Assembly (NCBI GenBank): GCA_035578905.1
Contig: JAQJVL010000123.1
Location: 124,001 to 188,000 of the forward strand
Source: Stictocephala bisonia
Taxonomy: Eukaryota; Arthropoda; Insecta; Hemiptera; Membracidae
Direction of reading: 5' to 3'
DNA: 64,000 nt
Numbering within the stretch: the stretch's first letter is position 1; the number at the start of each line of letters is the position of its first letter. The notes under the pieces were generated by a model. That model had not been told where the DNA came from and ran no database searches. It saw only the letters and a list, made by a program, of their open reading frames with translations. The position numbers were made by a program, and so were the translations under genes. Positions 1 to 13,900 of the stretch are shown here, piece after piece.

Positions 1-1313
1 TATAACATTTTATTTATAAGAATACTTCAAAATAATAAACTTAAGAGGGCTCTAAACCCCCGCGCTGAGAAGCATAAAAACTGCTTTGCGCGGTCCAAGA
101 TACTGCCCTTATTTACTGTCGTAAAATTATAAATGAAACATCTATTTAAAGATAAAGACATTTTTTACTCAAATCGCTTTTTAGAATTTTCAAATTCTCC
201 TTCATTTTGATTTTATAGGTTATTGAAGTTACCCAATATTCAAACTAGTGCCAAAATAAAACTAGAGCTGTTATCGAAATTTTAAAAAGCGATTTTAGTC
301 AGAAATGTATCTGGTTTCAATTTAGTTTTGGTTTCAGATGATATCTTTAAAGCTGTAGCCACAATGTAGGACCGCGCAAATGCCTGCATAGTAATTTATT
401 GCCAAAAAATGCGGTGATTCGTGAGATCCAAGTGGTGAAACCTCGAACTTCTTAGTCGCGGATGGATTTTACTACTTCATTCATAAAAACCTTTCTTCAT
501 TTAATTTAACATCGATGGATGCAATGTAGGCCTACAACGACTGATATCAGTATTATTTTACAGACTGATTACTTAGAGTTAGTCTAATTACTTTTGAATG
601 GCTTATTTCGTTTCAATTAAAATGTGCGATCCCATGTGGTTCCTGATATAATCTAACCACAAAGTAAAGCATAACATTTTTATTCGTAATGACAGTGCAC
701 AATATTTATTATGTCATGAAAAATACTGTAATAATCATCTATATACAACATTTTTATGAAATAAATCATTTAAACTACATTAACGAATGCGTACAGTAAA
801 AATATTAATTCAATAATTCCGGCTTGAACAAAGTAATAAGTAATTCTATAATAAGTCACTGTCGCTATTAGCCTTTGTTTCATTTTTAAAATATAAATAC
901 AGTAATGTTAAGTCGTAACTATTAATTTATTATAGTTCATTAATGTTGTGGTAGAAAAAAATGCTAGGTCATTTATTTGTAATTTTATTAGAAGGTAACT
1001 TTGAAGCAAATATTTTACCTAAACGGTAACAAGGACAGAAAAATATGACGGGCGGGGCGGAGCGGCAATCCTTTTGTGAACTTGAAGTCATGGGGCGAGG
1101 TAGTGTTTGGGAACCTCGTACCACTCCCGATGTATTCCGTTGAACAGCCAATGAGAAGACTTAGGACGGTAAAACTTGACATAAGTGACATTTAAACATT
1201 GTGCAATGCGAAGAGAATTAATAAAATACTAATTTAAAAAAGTTTTCTTAATTACCATAGTATGTGTTGGTAGATGAATTTAATACAATATTAATATAAA
1301 CTGAACAAATATA

Positions 1314-1361
1314 ATGGTGATCGATTAAGGTAAGCTTAAGTTTACCGAAATCGATCACCAT
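1314..1361. repeat. 48-bp near-perfect palindrome
   Basis: Outer arms ATGGTGATCGATT (1314-1326) and its complement (1349-1361) are perfect; after a 2-bp mismatch the pairing resumes with GGTAA/TTACC and a CTTAAG core. Confidence 0.85.
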
Positions 1362-1569
1362 AACATTCGTAGCCTACATATTGCACCTATTTTTTATCAA
1401 TACAGTATAAGTATTATAATTTATGAAATTTGAATTTTTTTACGTTACTTGTGTATTGAAGTAAAATTGTTCAACTATTATTATATTGCTCAAAATAAGA
1501 TGTTCTGATCGGTTTGGTTTTGTATTAAATTAATGCATGTTCAATTACTTGAGTATCCACTGACCTAAT

Positions 1570-2175
1570 TTGGGAGCTCGTGATCAACTTGTGGCAGCCA
1601 CACTGATCAACTTGGGTAGTCATCGTAATGGACTTGGCTAGCACTCGTGATCAACATGGCTAAAACTCATGGTCAGCTAGGGTAGTACCCGGGATCAACT
1701 TGGGCAGCCTCCGTAATGGGCTTGGCTAGCACTCGTGATCAACATGGCTAACACTAATGATCAACTCGTATAGTACCCGTTATAAACTTGGCCATCAACC
1801 GTCATAACCAAGTTAACGACGGGTTATACTGAGGGTAATCACAGATTCTATCCAAGTTGACAATGGGAGCTACCCAAATCACATATAATAAGCAAAATGA
1901 TCAATGGTGGTGCTACCCAAGGTAATCAGAGATATTGCCATAGAGGACCAAGAGTACTACCCATGTTGATCATGGGAGCTACCCAAGTCAATCACAGGTA
2001 CTATCTAAGTTGACCACGAGTGTTACCCAAGGTAATCATGGGTGGCTACTCAAGCTGGCCACGGGTCCTACCAAAGATAATCACAGGTAGTACTCACGTT
2101 GACCACCGGGGCTAGCCAAGTCAATCAGGTAATCACGGTGATCACAGGGCTTAACCAAGGTAATCACAGTGACTT
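1570..2175. repeat. Degenerate minisatellite that reverses orientation
   Basis: About 600 bp of diverged copies of a roughly 30-bp unit. In the left part (to about 1800) the unit reads GTGATCAACTTGGCTAGCAC-like; in the right part (from about 1850) the complement appears, such as TTGATCATGGGAGCTACCCA. The array is therefore itself a loose inverted repeat. Confidence 0.7.
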
Positions 2176-2404
2176 TATAAATTTGCGACATACTCAGCTA
2201 ACTCATGTATTTGTATATTATAATACTCTGGCAAATGTAATTATTTATTATCAATAAATTGTTCAAGCATTTTTTAAATATTTATTAGGAATAACATTAA
2301 TTTATTTCTAAATATGTTTTAACATCAGCTTTAATCCATGCAATATAATCATTTCTTATAAACGACAAATACATTCATAGGTAACGAAGTGTTTACCGCT
2401 TATG

Positions 2405-2610
2405 TACTGTGGTGCCACAATGGATGAGTCCAAACTGCTCAGACAGGTAATGACAAACTATTGTACTCATATAAAAAACTGAGACCAAAGTATTGTGTGA
2501 ATTGCTGAGGTCAAACTCGTAGGCTACGTGAGCCTAAACTACCCCGAACATACATGTTTATGAGGCCAAACTACTGTCTGGTAGGTGAGCCCAATCTGCT
2601 TTGAACGTAT
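2405..2610. repeat. Degenerate short tandem units
   Basis: Irregular recurrences of 'TGAG(G/C)CCAAACTACTGT'-like blocks about 40 bp apart. Divergence is high, so the boundaries are approximate. Confidence 0.4.
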
Positions 2611-3170
2611 AAAATTATATGTTCGAAATTGATATATGCTCGCAGCAGTTTCTCTGTTGGTTTCTCTGTTTTGATTGTTGGTTATTTTTAACAGTCTGTA
2701 ACCTCTCCTCTCTGGATGAGTTACATTTTATTAAGTTTTTTATTTAATTTGATGAAAATTATTCAAATTAAATTTATTTATCTTATCTCAGGGTTATATT
2801 TATGGGTAAATCGGTGAGGCTGTAAATTACAATGAAAAAGACTCTTGTTTGAAAAGGCTAATTTATTACATTCTTTTTTCTTTGAATAGATATATGAAGT
2901 TAAATCTTACAAAATCGAAAGTTATTTATTTAAAAACTGATCTCTAAAACATAGTTAAATTTAGTTATAACTAAAACTTATCTTTATATTTTTCTTCTTG
3001 TGATGCTGGAACTCCACGTGGTCTTGAGTTGATTCAAACTGCAGTCACCTTTTACAAACTGGTCATCGTACACCTATCTAGATAATTGCGAGTAAAGAAT
3101 TTTGATTTACTGTTTGATAAATGTTTTTTTTTTATATATTATTCAGTTTTAAATTCACGCGGACACCCGC

Positions 3171-3205
3171 GATAACAGTGGAGCTGATCTTCCTCCACTG
3201 TTATC
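3171..3205. repeat. Hairpin
   Basis: Perfect 13-bp arms GATAACAGTGGAG (3171-3183) and CTCCACTGTTATC (3193-3205) with a 9-nt loop. Confidence 0.8.
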
Positions 3206-5151
3206 ACTGTTATAGACTGTTATGAGTCTAGGTTGAAGACCTGACTTAAAATGAATGATGCTGGGTGGGTTAGCGTGGGTTACCAGTACGTTACAAGCGT
3301 TAAATTTTGGGTTAGAGGCTTAACTTCCGCCCATGCCATGTGATTTTGCCCTGGTTGGTGGTGCCCCCCAGCGATCCTTCCGTGAACCAATAACGTCTCC
3401 CATGTATATTGGACTCGACCATCGTATCGTGTCACCCTGACACCCCTTTGGATTGTTAAATTGACTCGTCCCAGACGACAAGACTGCACAGGTCTGTCAT
3501 ATCTGTCTTGATAAAAATGAACGGAATGTTGTTTACGTCTTAGAGGACTGCCATGGAATGAATATGCCTGCCCACTTCTCTATACTTGCTGGCTATTAAT
3601 TTACAATGATTTCCAAATATTATTTGAATGTTCGGTATTTGTTTTAATTAAATATCTATTTCTTCATTAAAATAATTTATCATTTATTTAATTTAATTAA
3701 TTTATTCGTCAATTTGGTGGACCTGTTACAAGTCGTGTTTAAAAAAAAGAGGTTATATTTAGTAATTTATATAGGCCTAATTGAATCATATTAAATTAAT
3801 CACTCCTAAAAATACTGAAATATTTATCAGTAAAACTAAAATTTTTTAAAAATTAATTGTGTAAGAACAGTTGTCGAAATAAAATAATTGCTTTTCTCAT
3901 GGCAATGGGAAAATTGAGCAAGATTATAATATATTATTTTAATTATAATTGATGTCATTCATACTGTTCGCTTCGGTTTTCGTCTCTGTCCGCGAAAATG
4001 TTTGTTGTAACAAAATGTTTGCTTTTTGAAACCAAACTGTTTACGTAGTGTTATTTTCATGTATTTTAGTAATTCATTCAGCATACTTCAGAAGCAAATA
4101 AAAAAGTGGCTACATTTCAATTATTTTTTAATGTTTGGAAATTAGTATGTTATGTTGCAATTGCCATAAAACTATGATAGTTTATGTGATATCATTGTTT
4201 ATTTTATTAAAAATAGTTAATAAACCGTACAAAACTATAAAACGTAAAATAAATTGACAGGCGGTATTTTTTACTATTACTTTTTAACGTGTTTTATTTA
4301 GTTTTCAGTAAAACGTATCCTTTAATGCTTTAGGCGTGTGTTGAGAATTGTTGTGGCGTTTATTTAATATTATTTTCTTTTAATCTTCAACCGAACATAA
4401 AAAGATACGAAATAGAAATTTATTTGCAAATTGATGCCCTTTATTAAATATTTAACCACATAAAAACCAATATTTAGAACACAATCCTACAGCTTTAAAG
4501 AATATTTACAAAAAACCATGCTTTGTAATTTACTTAGTTTTTAGTGAAGCGTATCTTTATGTTTATAAATCAAACTCTTCGATTGTTTTTCAATTGTAGA
4601 CTATAAGTATGGTAAGCCTATGCCTAACTATGTTAAATTTTAACCGTTTTGAGAATAACAAGATTTTAACAAGAATTATGATTTTGAAAAACGTTTCAAG
4701 TAGAAATTCAATTTTTAGTAGACCCCCAATTTTATCAGTGAATAATTTAATTTCACTGTAAAAAGTTTACTTTTCTAAACATATTTTACTATTTTTTACA
4801 AAAACAACATTACATAAAAACATGTTAAGAAATAAAATACAGCAGCAACACCGGTACTGACTGGAAAATTGACAATTGTTGAAAAGAATAGGCCTTTCTG
4901 CTCAGCATAAATTCAGACAGAGAAGGTCGGGCGTAGCCAACTGAGGATGCGGCAGACAGGAGGAAGGGGTAATTGGGGTTTCCGGTTGAAAATACTACGA
5001 AAACTTACTATACCGGAAATGATTCAGGGAACTATATTGAACTCTGTCCGGCGGATTAAACTTCTTCGCCTAAAAAACTGGACGTAGTTCCAACTTCTAT
5101 CGCCAGTGTCGCATGACTTCTATATTTTCTTTCCCTTTAGAGCCCTCTTAA

Positions 5152-6048
5152 TGATAATTAATAATACAAATTAACACACCCTCATAAAAGTGTTTGAGAA
5201 AATTGTCATTGTAATCAGATGAAAAAATGTAACAAATGTATGACCTTATGTTGTTATACATAATCATTTTATACATAGTTATTATATGTTTGAACTTGTA
5301 AGTGAAAATGAAAGTGATAACCTTAACCATTAACTTTCCAGTATGGAACTAAAAGAACAAGATGATTTTGGCTGAGAATTGTCCTGATCTCTTTAGCTGA
5401 TCATCAGTTGAACATTTTAGCTGATAGGCCTGATGATTTAAACAATCTTTAGTTTAGTTTATGAAAATATATTAAATAGACGTGGTATTAAAATTACTCT
5501 AAAAACATACTTTCAGCATAAAAATCTTCAGTGATGTTTGAATGGAAATACTGTTATAGTTACTTCTTTATATTATTTTGTTTGTATATAACAAACCCTA
5601 CTTACTTATTTTTATTAGTTGGTTTAAATAACTTAGTGTATATAACTGACACCATACTTGCCTATATTTGCAAGCTATATCTAGCTTTACAAATCCCGTA
5701 ATGATTTTGATTTAATTCTTTTAGTAGCAGAATCTAAACAGATATCTCTAGTCTAAGTCTAGAATCTGGATGAAAAATCCATCCAAAAAGTAAGTGACCT
5801 GAGCTATAAGCTAGAGACACTTAAAAAAGCAAAATGATACCAAAACCATGATCATTGCTTTTGTGGTTCCAGAGAAACGCAATATCTAAAAATATAAAGG
5901 ATCGATATATTGACTAAGGATGTGTTTCAAATGGATATAATCAACCAAAGGTATACAAGTAATAAAGTCAGAGTACAGCTGTTTATTGAAACATATAACT
6001 CAAGGTTTGTTTATTTTTTTAAGAAATATGTTCGTTCACTGTCCCTAG
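5152..6048. other. AT-rich DNA between the 41-5151 element and the first candidate exon
   Basis: No gene, RNA or element signature seen. Any promoter or first exon of the receptor gene could be here or left of the window; I cannot point to one. Confidence 0.5.
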
Positions 6049-6156
6049 GAAAGAAGACAGTGGTATCACACGCATCTCCCATGACGAATGTGACGACATG
6101 GGCAAGCTGGTTGGAACAACAAATAAACATAAAAATACCTGTTTACAATTCAAACG
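6049..6156 (+). CDS. Candidate upstream exon of the receptor gene
   Basis: A 108-bp open stretch sits between a pyrimidine-rich acceptor (ending CCCTAG) and a donor GTAAAT. It is in phase 1-1, so it would join the first sushi exon in frame. It encodes about 35 residues with no cysteine and one Asn-Val-Thr glycosylation sequon. No domain is recognisable. The phase match is the only support, so it may be chance. Confidence 0.3.
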
Positions 6157-6497
6157 GTAAATAGCTTGCTTATATTTAGCTGAAAGCTTCCATGTGTTTG
6201 ATAAATTTGGTTATCAGTATTTAATAGAATAATCAAACCAGCTGATTCGCTCATGTGATGTCACAATCTACTGCGCAGCCTCCTCCGTGATACATACTGT
6301 CTGTTCTAGCTACTGTGCGATTGTTGATAAATAACAAATAATAAATATTGAAGCTAAAATAAAAAATTCTTGCTCCAACAGGTAAAGAATCTATATTTGA
6401 TTTGTTGGGTAAGCTCGGTTTCTAAATTAAATTATTTCAAAACAGCTGTTTCACTTTTTTCAATGAATTATTATTTTATTTAGAACTTGTGTTGCAG

Positions 6498-6677
6498 AGG
6501 GTGCTACTAAAGCCAAATCAAGATGTCCGTCCAGAGTCTTGAAAGGTGGGCGAGTCCGTATTCGCAGCAATGGCAGAGTGATAAGATATGTCTGCTTACG
6601 TGGGTACCAGCTCTTAGGGAATAAATACTCAACTTGTCTGAGGGGAAGGTGGGATTCTTCAGCACCTGTTTGTATAA
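6498..6677 (+). CDS. Receptor gene exon: sushi/CCP domain 1
   Basis: 180-bp phase 1-1 exon between TTGCAG and GTGAGT. It encodes one complete sushi domain with the four expected cysteines in the contexts CPSRV, RYVC.RGY, STC and WDSSAPVC. The Tyr-X-Cys, Gly-Tyr and Trp positions of the family are all present. Confidence 0.88.
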
Positions 6678-7906
6678 GTGAGTTTTGTAAAAAGGTTTAT
6701 TAAACTATGTAATTTAATTGTATCCAAGTAAGGAGAAACTGGACAAAAATGATGAAAATGGCAAGAAATATAAAAATGCTAGCAATAAAATGTACTAAAC
6801 AAAATTACATTAAAACAGAGCAATTGCAGAGATTGTTTAACAATTTTCTTGGAAGTGTATTCTTCTTTAATATGGCATACTTGTGATCATTATGTCATTT
6901 TGACTTGTTTTGCGAAAAATATATATACGAGGTGTGGCTAGAAAAAACCAGACTGAGGTTGAAAATAAAATTTACTTACAGGTATTTACAATTTGATGTT
7001 ATCTCATTCAATGTACTCCCCTCCTTTTTCTCTACACCGCTCCATGTGAGTTTTTCACTGGGTGTAGCTCTGCTGAAGATCATTTTCTGTAAGCCTGTTC
7101 ATGACTTTTCTTTTACTGCTTAAACAGTCTCAAATCTCATTCTTTTCATTGCTGACTTGACTTTAGGAAACAAAATATTTCACAGGGGGCCATGTCAGGT
7201 GAGTATAGTGGATGATCTAACACGGGAATGTTGTAGTTTGCCAAAAACGTCTTCACTGACAAAGCTTTTAAACTGGAGCATTTACTGGTGGATGATCCAT
7301 GCCTTTTTTTTCCACAAATCATTCTACTTTCTCCGTACTCGCTCCGTACCCGTAGTAATTTTGGTTGAATTTTTGCTCCTCTGGTACCCAATCAATGTGC
7401 ACAATGCCTTTAGTATAAAAAAACACAATCATCATGGTCTTGAATTTTTATTTTGTCATTTGTGCTTTTTTTGTGGAGGAGAAGCAGGGGATTTGACATT
7501 AAAGCACTTGTTGTAACATTAAAAATGTTTCACATGCAGATTTTTCAAGTTTGTAAAGAAATTTAATGTTTACACACTGTTTTTTCCTTGACACTAAAAA
7601 ATTTTCTGACTTAGAGACAAAAGATTATATGCTTATAACTGACGCTACAGGCGGAATTTTTGCGGGAGAGAGACGAAACTCAAACAGCTGGTGGAGGGGG
7701 AGTCACGTGACCAGCTGTTTGATATTCAGCCTTATTGCATTCATTCTGTGGCTAAGGCAATACTAATCCGGTTTCTTTTTAGCCAAATCTTGTATAACTA
7801 TACCAGTTTTAGTTTAATCAACATAGTTCAAATTTAAATTTCCTAGGTACAAGTTACTAATCAAAATAAGGGAATCTTGAAATTAAAATTGAAAACTAGT
7901 ATGCTT

Positions 7907-7960
<54 letters not shown>

Positions 7961-10900
7961 TAATTTTAATGTCAATAGCATGAATATGAAAACAATGGAA
8001 GTTTTTGATAACATATTACTGTACAGAACTTTGATTAATTTAAATCAGTTTATTCACTACGAGCCACAACAAATTAAATAGCCTTACCATGTGGTAAACA
8101 TATCAAAAGTTGCTCATCCCATGATATAAACAATGCAACCAACTTGAGCTGGCTTTTTATGTAAGTAGTTGTTTAGTTAATAAAACTACATTAAATTTCA
8201 TGTTAATGTATTTAAATACATAATTTAAATCTTTATTATTTTGAATGATCTGAGACATTTTTTATTCTTTAAATAAGTGAAAATTGGGTATGTTGATTCA
8301 GAGGGAGGATGTTTATCATTCAATGTCCCCAACGGTCAAGTGCTGGAAACTTACCGAGGGGCCTTCGCGACAGTCCATTGTGACCCAGGCTACTCGCTGG
8401 TTGGTAACCAGGGGCTATATTGCAATGGGGCAGTCTGGAATGACACTCTCCCAATATGTAGAGGTTGGTAATGTACAAGTTCATATAAATGTTTTTTTAA
8501 TACAAACTATTTTATTAGCCAAGTAACAATTTATATTTCTAATCATTATTTATTGCAAAATGTCAAAATCAAATTTAATAACCAGAAACTAGACTGTGTT
8601 TCTTGCAGAAAGTTTCTTTGGATTATTTAGTAACTTATTGTGTTGTTCAATTGTTCAGTTTGAGAGTTGTGTTTAATTGAATTATTTGTTGTAATTTTAG
8701 CTGAATAAGTCCTTTCTTTTGGATGCTTTCCTGTACATAAATCTTTTTTTTTTAACATTTCAAACAAAATTATCAACAAAAATAACTAAACAAAAATATT
8801 TTAAAGAGCTAGAGTTATATTTTTCATATTTATAATAATAATAAATCGATATTTTTAGGTGTTTAAAAATATTTAATACTCAACATAAGTATCAAACTCA
8901 CTTCTATCAAAGTAGATATAAATTATAGCCAAAATAATATCTTTTCCATGTTTCTTGTTCTATGTTTTAGATGCTTTTATTTTCATATTTTAAACTATTC
9001 AATTCAATGGTAATGCTATCATAAAAATTAAGAAATCTGGTTTTTTTTCCTAAAATTATTATTACTAACATTATTTTATACTAAAAATAAAAACATCAAC
9101 AAAAATAAAGAAACAGCCAACTAATATTGAAAAATAAGGTGACTTTTAGTAGTTACTTTATTAACTACTGGTTGAAAACTAAAATATTTCAAGTGAAAAA
9201 ATGATTGTCTTTATAGTTAATACAGGGTCCAGCAGAAAAACCTCCCCTATTAGGGAAGCTAATGAAAACAAAACAAAATAAGGTAGGAAGATTTTATTTT
9301 TATTAACTAAAAGTACAGATTGTGCCATTTAAGAATATGTACCATTTCTTAACCTTTTAAACAATACTTCTCTCAAATGGTTTCCCCCACTGTTGACACA
9401 CTGGTTGAGTTGTTCTCTGAAACTCTCCATTACTTTACGAGTCATGTCAGGTGGAATGGCTTCAACTTCTCGTTTTATCACTTCTTTGAGGGTTTGTAAT
9501 GTTTAAGAACGATTTTCGTAAACCTTAGATTTTAAGTAGCCCCAGAGAAAATAAATGACACGGTGTCAAATCCGGCGAGAATGGTGGCTAGCCTATGGCA
9601 TCACTCAAGAGATTAAGTGTCCAGGAAACATTTCCTTCACCAGTGCCAGTAACTGCCGCGCTGTGTGGGCTGTAGTGCCATCTTGCTGGAACCATACGTT
9701 ATGTCATCAAAAAGCTCCCTTAGTTTAGGCTGAAGGAACTCACGAGCATTGCACTATACTGTTCATTGTTTACGGTTATCGCACCATTTCCTTTGAAAAA
9801 GTAGGGACCAATCACTCCAGAATTAAAAAGAGCACACCATACTGTTACTTTGGGGCTATGCAGTGGTCGTTGATGGAGTTCTTGGGGGTTGTGTTCAGAC
9901 CAGTACCTGCAATTTTGGTTGTTCACTGCTCCGGAAAAAATGTGTGCCGCCTTGTCAGAAAAATCACAACGTCTTCTGCGCGAATGTTTTGAAGAAGGTC
10001 TAGGCACAATGTTACATGGACACCACAGTTTCTTTAAATCAGTTCCAGAACAACAACAATTTTGTAAGGATGCATTTTAAAATCTCGATGCAAGATCCTT
10101 CTCACACTTCTTCAATCAGATAATCGTAATGCTGCCGTATATTTTTTAGTGGAACATTAAGGAGATTGTTAAATTGACGCTCTGGCCAGGCCCTGTTAAT
10201 TAACATTTCCTGGCCCTGTGGACCATAGCGCAGTCTGTGGTCGACCAGGTGGCTTCCGTTTTAATGCGGAACCTGTCTCACGAAAGTTAGAAACCCAACA
10301 ATAAATTGTTTTCTTATCAGGAACAGGATCCCATCGTGAACACGGAAGGCACGTTGATTATTAATAGATGATCCGCCATTTTGAAGAAACTGTTCCACGA
10401 CGAACGAACGATGTTCACCCGTCTACGCCATGGTGTACACTGAAAATGCAGCTACTCAAGGACGCGCCCCCACTACTCTCTTGTCTGCCTAACGTTACTT
10501 TCTAATCGGGGAGTTATTTCTGCCGGACCCTGTATAACTAAACTAAATTATAATACTGTTAATTTATTTGCATAAAACTATGTTTGAACAGAACTGTTTT
10601 GTCTCCAAAAGCTAATAATAATAAAAATAAGAATGAAATACTAAACTTCTAAAGCTAAATTTCAGAAATTGGAGGATCAGTTCAGAAGGAATGTGACTTT
10701 GAAAGCGAAGATCTCTGTGGCTGGACTCATGATGCCAACCAGGATTTCAACTGGAAGAGACACAATTTTGCAACACCCTCTGGTTATGTTGGTACAGGAC
10801 CTTCATTTGACCACACACTGGGCCGTGGTCTGAACGGTAATTGTAATATTAAGAGTTTAGGGCTAGATTAGATTAGATTAGATTAGATACACCGGGTTGT

Positions 10901-13900
10901 GGTCCTGTCGCCAAGCCCACTGCGCCTAGACTCCATGGCCCTTTGCGCCCCGAGACTGGCGACAGTGTCACAAGAGACCAGTCCCCCTTATGAAGGTCAT
11001 GATCTCCCCGAGTGTAGCCCTTCTAATATCCTCTGGTTCCAGAAAAGCGGCACCCAGAGTCCTATACCTAAGAGATGAGAGAGCTCCACAATGACAAAAG
11101 ATGTGTATGGAGCTCTCCTCATCCTCCTCGCTGAGCCTACATGTGGAGTCCTCTGTTAGGCCCATAATATTCATGTGTCTATTAAGAAGATTGTGTCCGG
11201 TCAGCATACCCGTAACCGCCCTCACCTTGGCCCGGTTACAGCTCAGCAGATCTCCGCTGTACCTGTGACCCGGTCCTTGGATAAGAGCACGAGACTGCCT
11301 GAGCCCGGACTCGGTCCTCCATCTACTATCGTGTTCCTCAGAGGTCCACCTGTCAATTCTTCTTTTTACTTTTTGAAGAGGGATACCAAGAGCCAGCTCC
11401 GGCCCCAGCAGTGGGCATTTTGCCCCTCTCCTAGCCAGTGCATCGGCTCTCTCATTCCCATCAATACCAGCATGCCCAGGGACCCATATGAGTCTCACCT
11501 GTTTACGCTGGCAGAGAGTCTCCAGGATCCCCTGGCACTCCCATACCAGCTTAGAGCTGGTACGTGGTGCCATGATCGCCTTTATCGCCGCCTGGCTGTC
11601 CGAGCAGATTGAGACAACTCCTCCGAAGCCACCTAGACGCATTTCTTTTTGTGTGGCTATCATGATAGCCATCACCTCCGCCTGGAAGACGGTTGCATGG
11701 GCCCCTAGAGGTACAGACAGAACTTTCCGTGCTCCCCTCCCGTACACCCCCGCACCTTCTTCTATAAGTGAGCCGTCTGTATACCAGACGCTTCCTTTTA
11801 CTTATGCGGGCTCGGTACTCCCCATCCACTCATCTCTGCTTGAGAACGGTAATTAAAAAAAAAAATAAATAACATATTAGTAATATTAAGAGTTTAGGGC
11901 TACAAAACAAAATGTTGAACAATCTTTAAAATTATTATTTGTAAGTGTTTACTAACATCAGTTTTATTCAGTGGCTCAAATAAAGGAAATAAGAAGACTG
12001 AACAATTATTCACTTTCAGAAAGCAGTAAGTTTGGTAGAACAATTGATTATTTTACACATAAACAGCTATAGGTGTGAGGAATAGTTTTAAATTTGTTCA
12101 TCATTTTGTGATAGGTGGAAAAATAAAATAAAAATATGAAACACTGTAAACTGACTACTTCCCAAGAGAACTGTTAAGATCACTATAGATGGCTACACTT
12201 AAAAAAAATAATTGGATACAAAAGGAATTATTTGGTATTTCAAGCACATTTCTAGATGACATAACATTGTTCTATTCTGAAGCAAATTTAAAAAAATATT
12301 TAAAATAATTTAAAATTTTAAGAAAATTGTGTTATTTGTGTTAAAAAAACCGCAAACGTAAAAACAAAATATATTAATTTTTCAGAGATTTCTGTTTAGT
12401 TAAATCAAAAAATGGCCATTTGTAAGGGCGAAGTTAGGACTATGAAGTCCTCCTTTTGACTTAACTCCACTCTTCCAGTTTTAGTAATGATTTAAAATAA
12501 CACAATTTTTGTTGCTTCACAACTGTAACTGTTTAACTATTGAATAGGTAGGCTAGTATAAACATATTGGTTTTATATTGAAAGATAAACTGGAGAAAAC
12601 ACCCCCCCCTTTTTTTCAATAGTAAACTGAGTGAAAAATAGTAAAAAAATGAGGGATGGGGCTTACTCAGAAACATCTGGAACTGAGTCAGTCTCACTCT
12701 TTGCCTGAGGAGAGTGCCAGTGGCAATGAAAATTTGTGTTTTGTGTTGGTGTCTTCATGTTTTCATGTATATTGCATTAGTAAACTTGTCTTCATAGGTA
12801 AGTTAGCTGATGGCCTGTCTCTACTATTACATTAATTCTTGGCCTAGTGCATGCCATATAACCCAACCTCATAACTACAATCTAGAACACAAAATCGCTT
12901 TATCAAAATTATTTTTGAAAAAAGAAAGTAAGCTCCTATCAGTACATCATTAGTTAATTGAACTACCAGTAAAACACCTTTTTTTTCTTCTTTTTTATAT
13001 TGACACGTAAAACTACTTAAGTCAGTTGATTCAGTTTTGTCAACATGGCTGTGACTACTAAAAAAGAGTTTCAATGCTATATTGTCAATGTCATCTATTT
13101 GGATAGTTTGAATTGGCTTATTTGGATAGTTTCTTTTTGTTCAGGTAATATATTTAATTGAGCGAATGAAAGAAAGCTTATTGTTCAATATATTACAAAC
13201 ATTTTGAGATGTATAGTTTACATTATGTAAAATATAAAAATAAAACATAGCATAATACATAATATATTTAAAAATAATAGTGGAAACCACACATTTTTTT
13301 AACTAAAATCTTATTTTATTATAAATAATAAAATATCAATAAACTAAAAAAATCAATGTATATTTTGTTTAAGGAACAATACCCCTAGGTTAAAACCTGT
13401 AGGGGAAAAGCACGATTTTGCTCATTTTAAAAACTTAAAGAAGAAGGATAGATGGCCAGCCAGGCTTATAACATAAATCTTTAACACGTTCACTGCGGCG
13501 GTCTCCGATCGGAGACTAGCCGAACCAACGTCGGGTGCGTCCGTCTCCCATCGGAGACTCTCACTGCGGGCAAAACAGTGACCTTGACGAGGCTCAACTC
13601 GACGCGCCTATAGATCCAGTGGTGGATGAAGACGACGCTATTGATGACGAATCAAACGAGGAACCTGATGACGTAAGATTTAATTACCAATGGTGTCCCA
13701 ACACAAGCGGGCTAAGACAAATATCTTTTACAAAGACAAATGAACTGCTTGTACCGGTACCTGGCGATAATAGGCCAATTGATTGGTTTTCACTTTTGCT
13801 TGATGATGAAATTTTACAGGAGATTGTCATTGCAAGTAATGAATATGCGTGGCAGGTTTTCTTGTCACCTAATTTGACCCCTAAATCCCGAATCAACAAA

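Larger units (their letters stand above)
41..5151. mobile_element. 5.1-kb TTAA-flanked non-autonomous element (piggyBac-like)
   Basis: Both ends carry the same 16-bp inverted repeat including TTAA: TTAAGAGGGCTCTAAA at 41-56 and its complement at 5136-5151. A TTAA target site with short perfect inverted ends is the piggyBac pattern. No transposase-like reading frame is seen in the interior, which instead has a degenerate minisatellite, palindromes and long AT-rich filler. It is therefore a large passive element or an eroded one. The host intron or intergenic DNA resumes at 5152. Confidence 0.65.
10832..11902. repeat. Long target-site duplication spanning a splice donor
   Basis: Left copy 10832-10865 and right copy 11844-11902 share GAACGGTAATT followed by a 23-bp block (10843-10865 and 11880-11902). 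The right copy has 25 extra A-rich bases between the two blocks. The first block contains the exon/intron border AACG|GTAATT. Confidence 0.85.

Noticed and set aside
3280..3489. 69-codon - strand frame in a GC-richer patch of the 5.1-kb element
   Set aside because: No recognisable motif, no intact start context and no neighbouring exon; likely chance.
10968..11856. Overlapping + strand frames at 11175-11612 and 11488-11856
   Set aside because: They are antisense shadows of the GC-rich RNase H coding region on the - strand and show no domain of their own.
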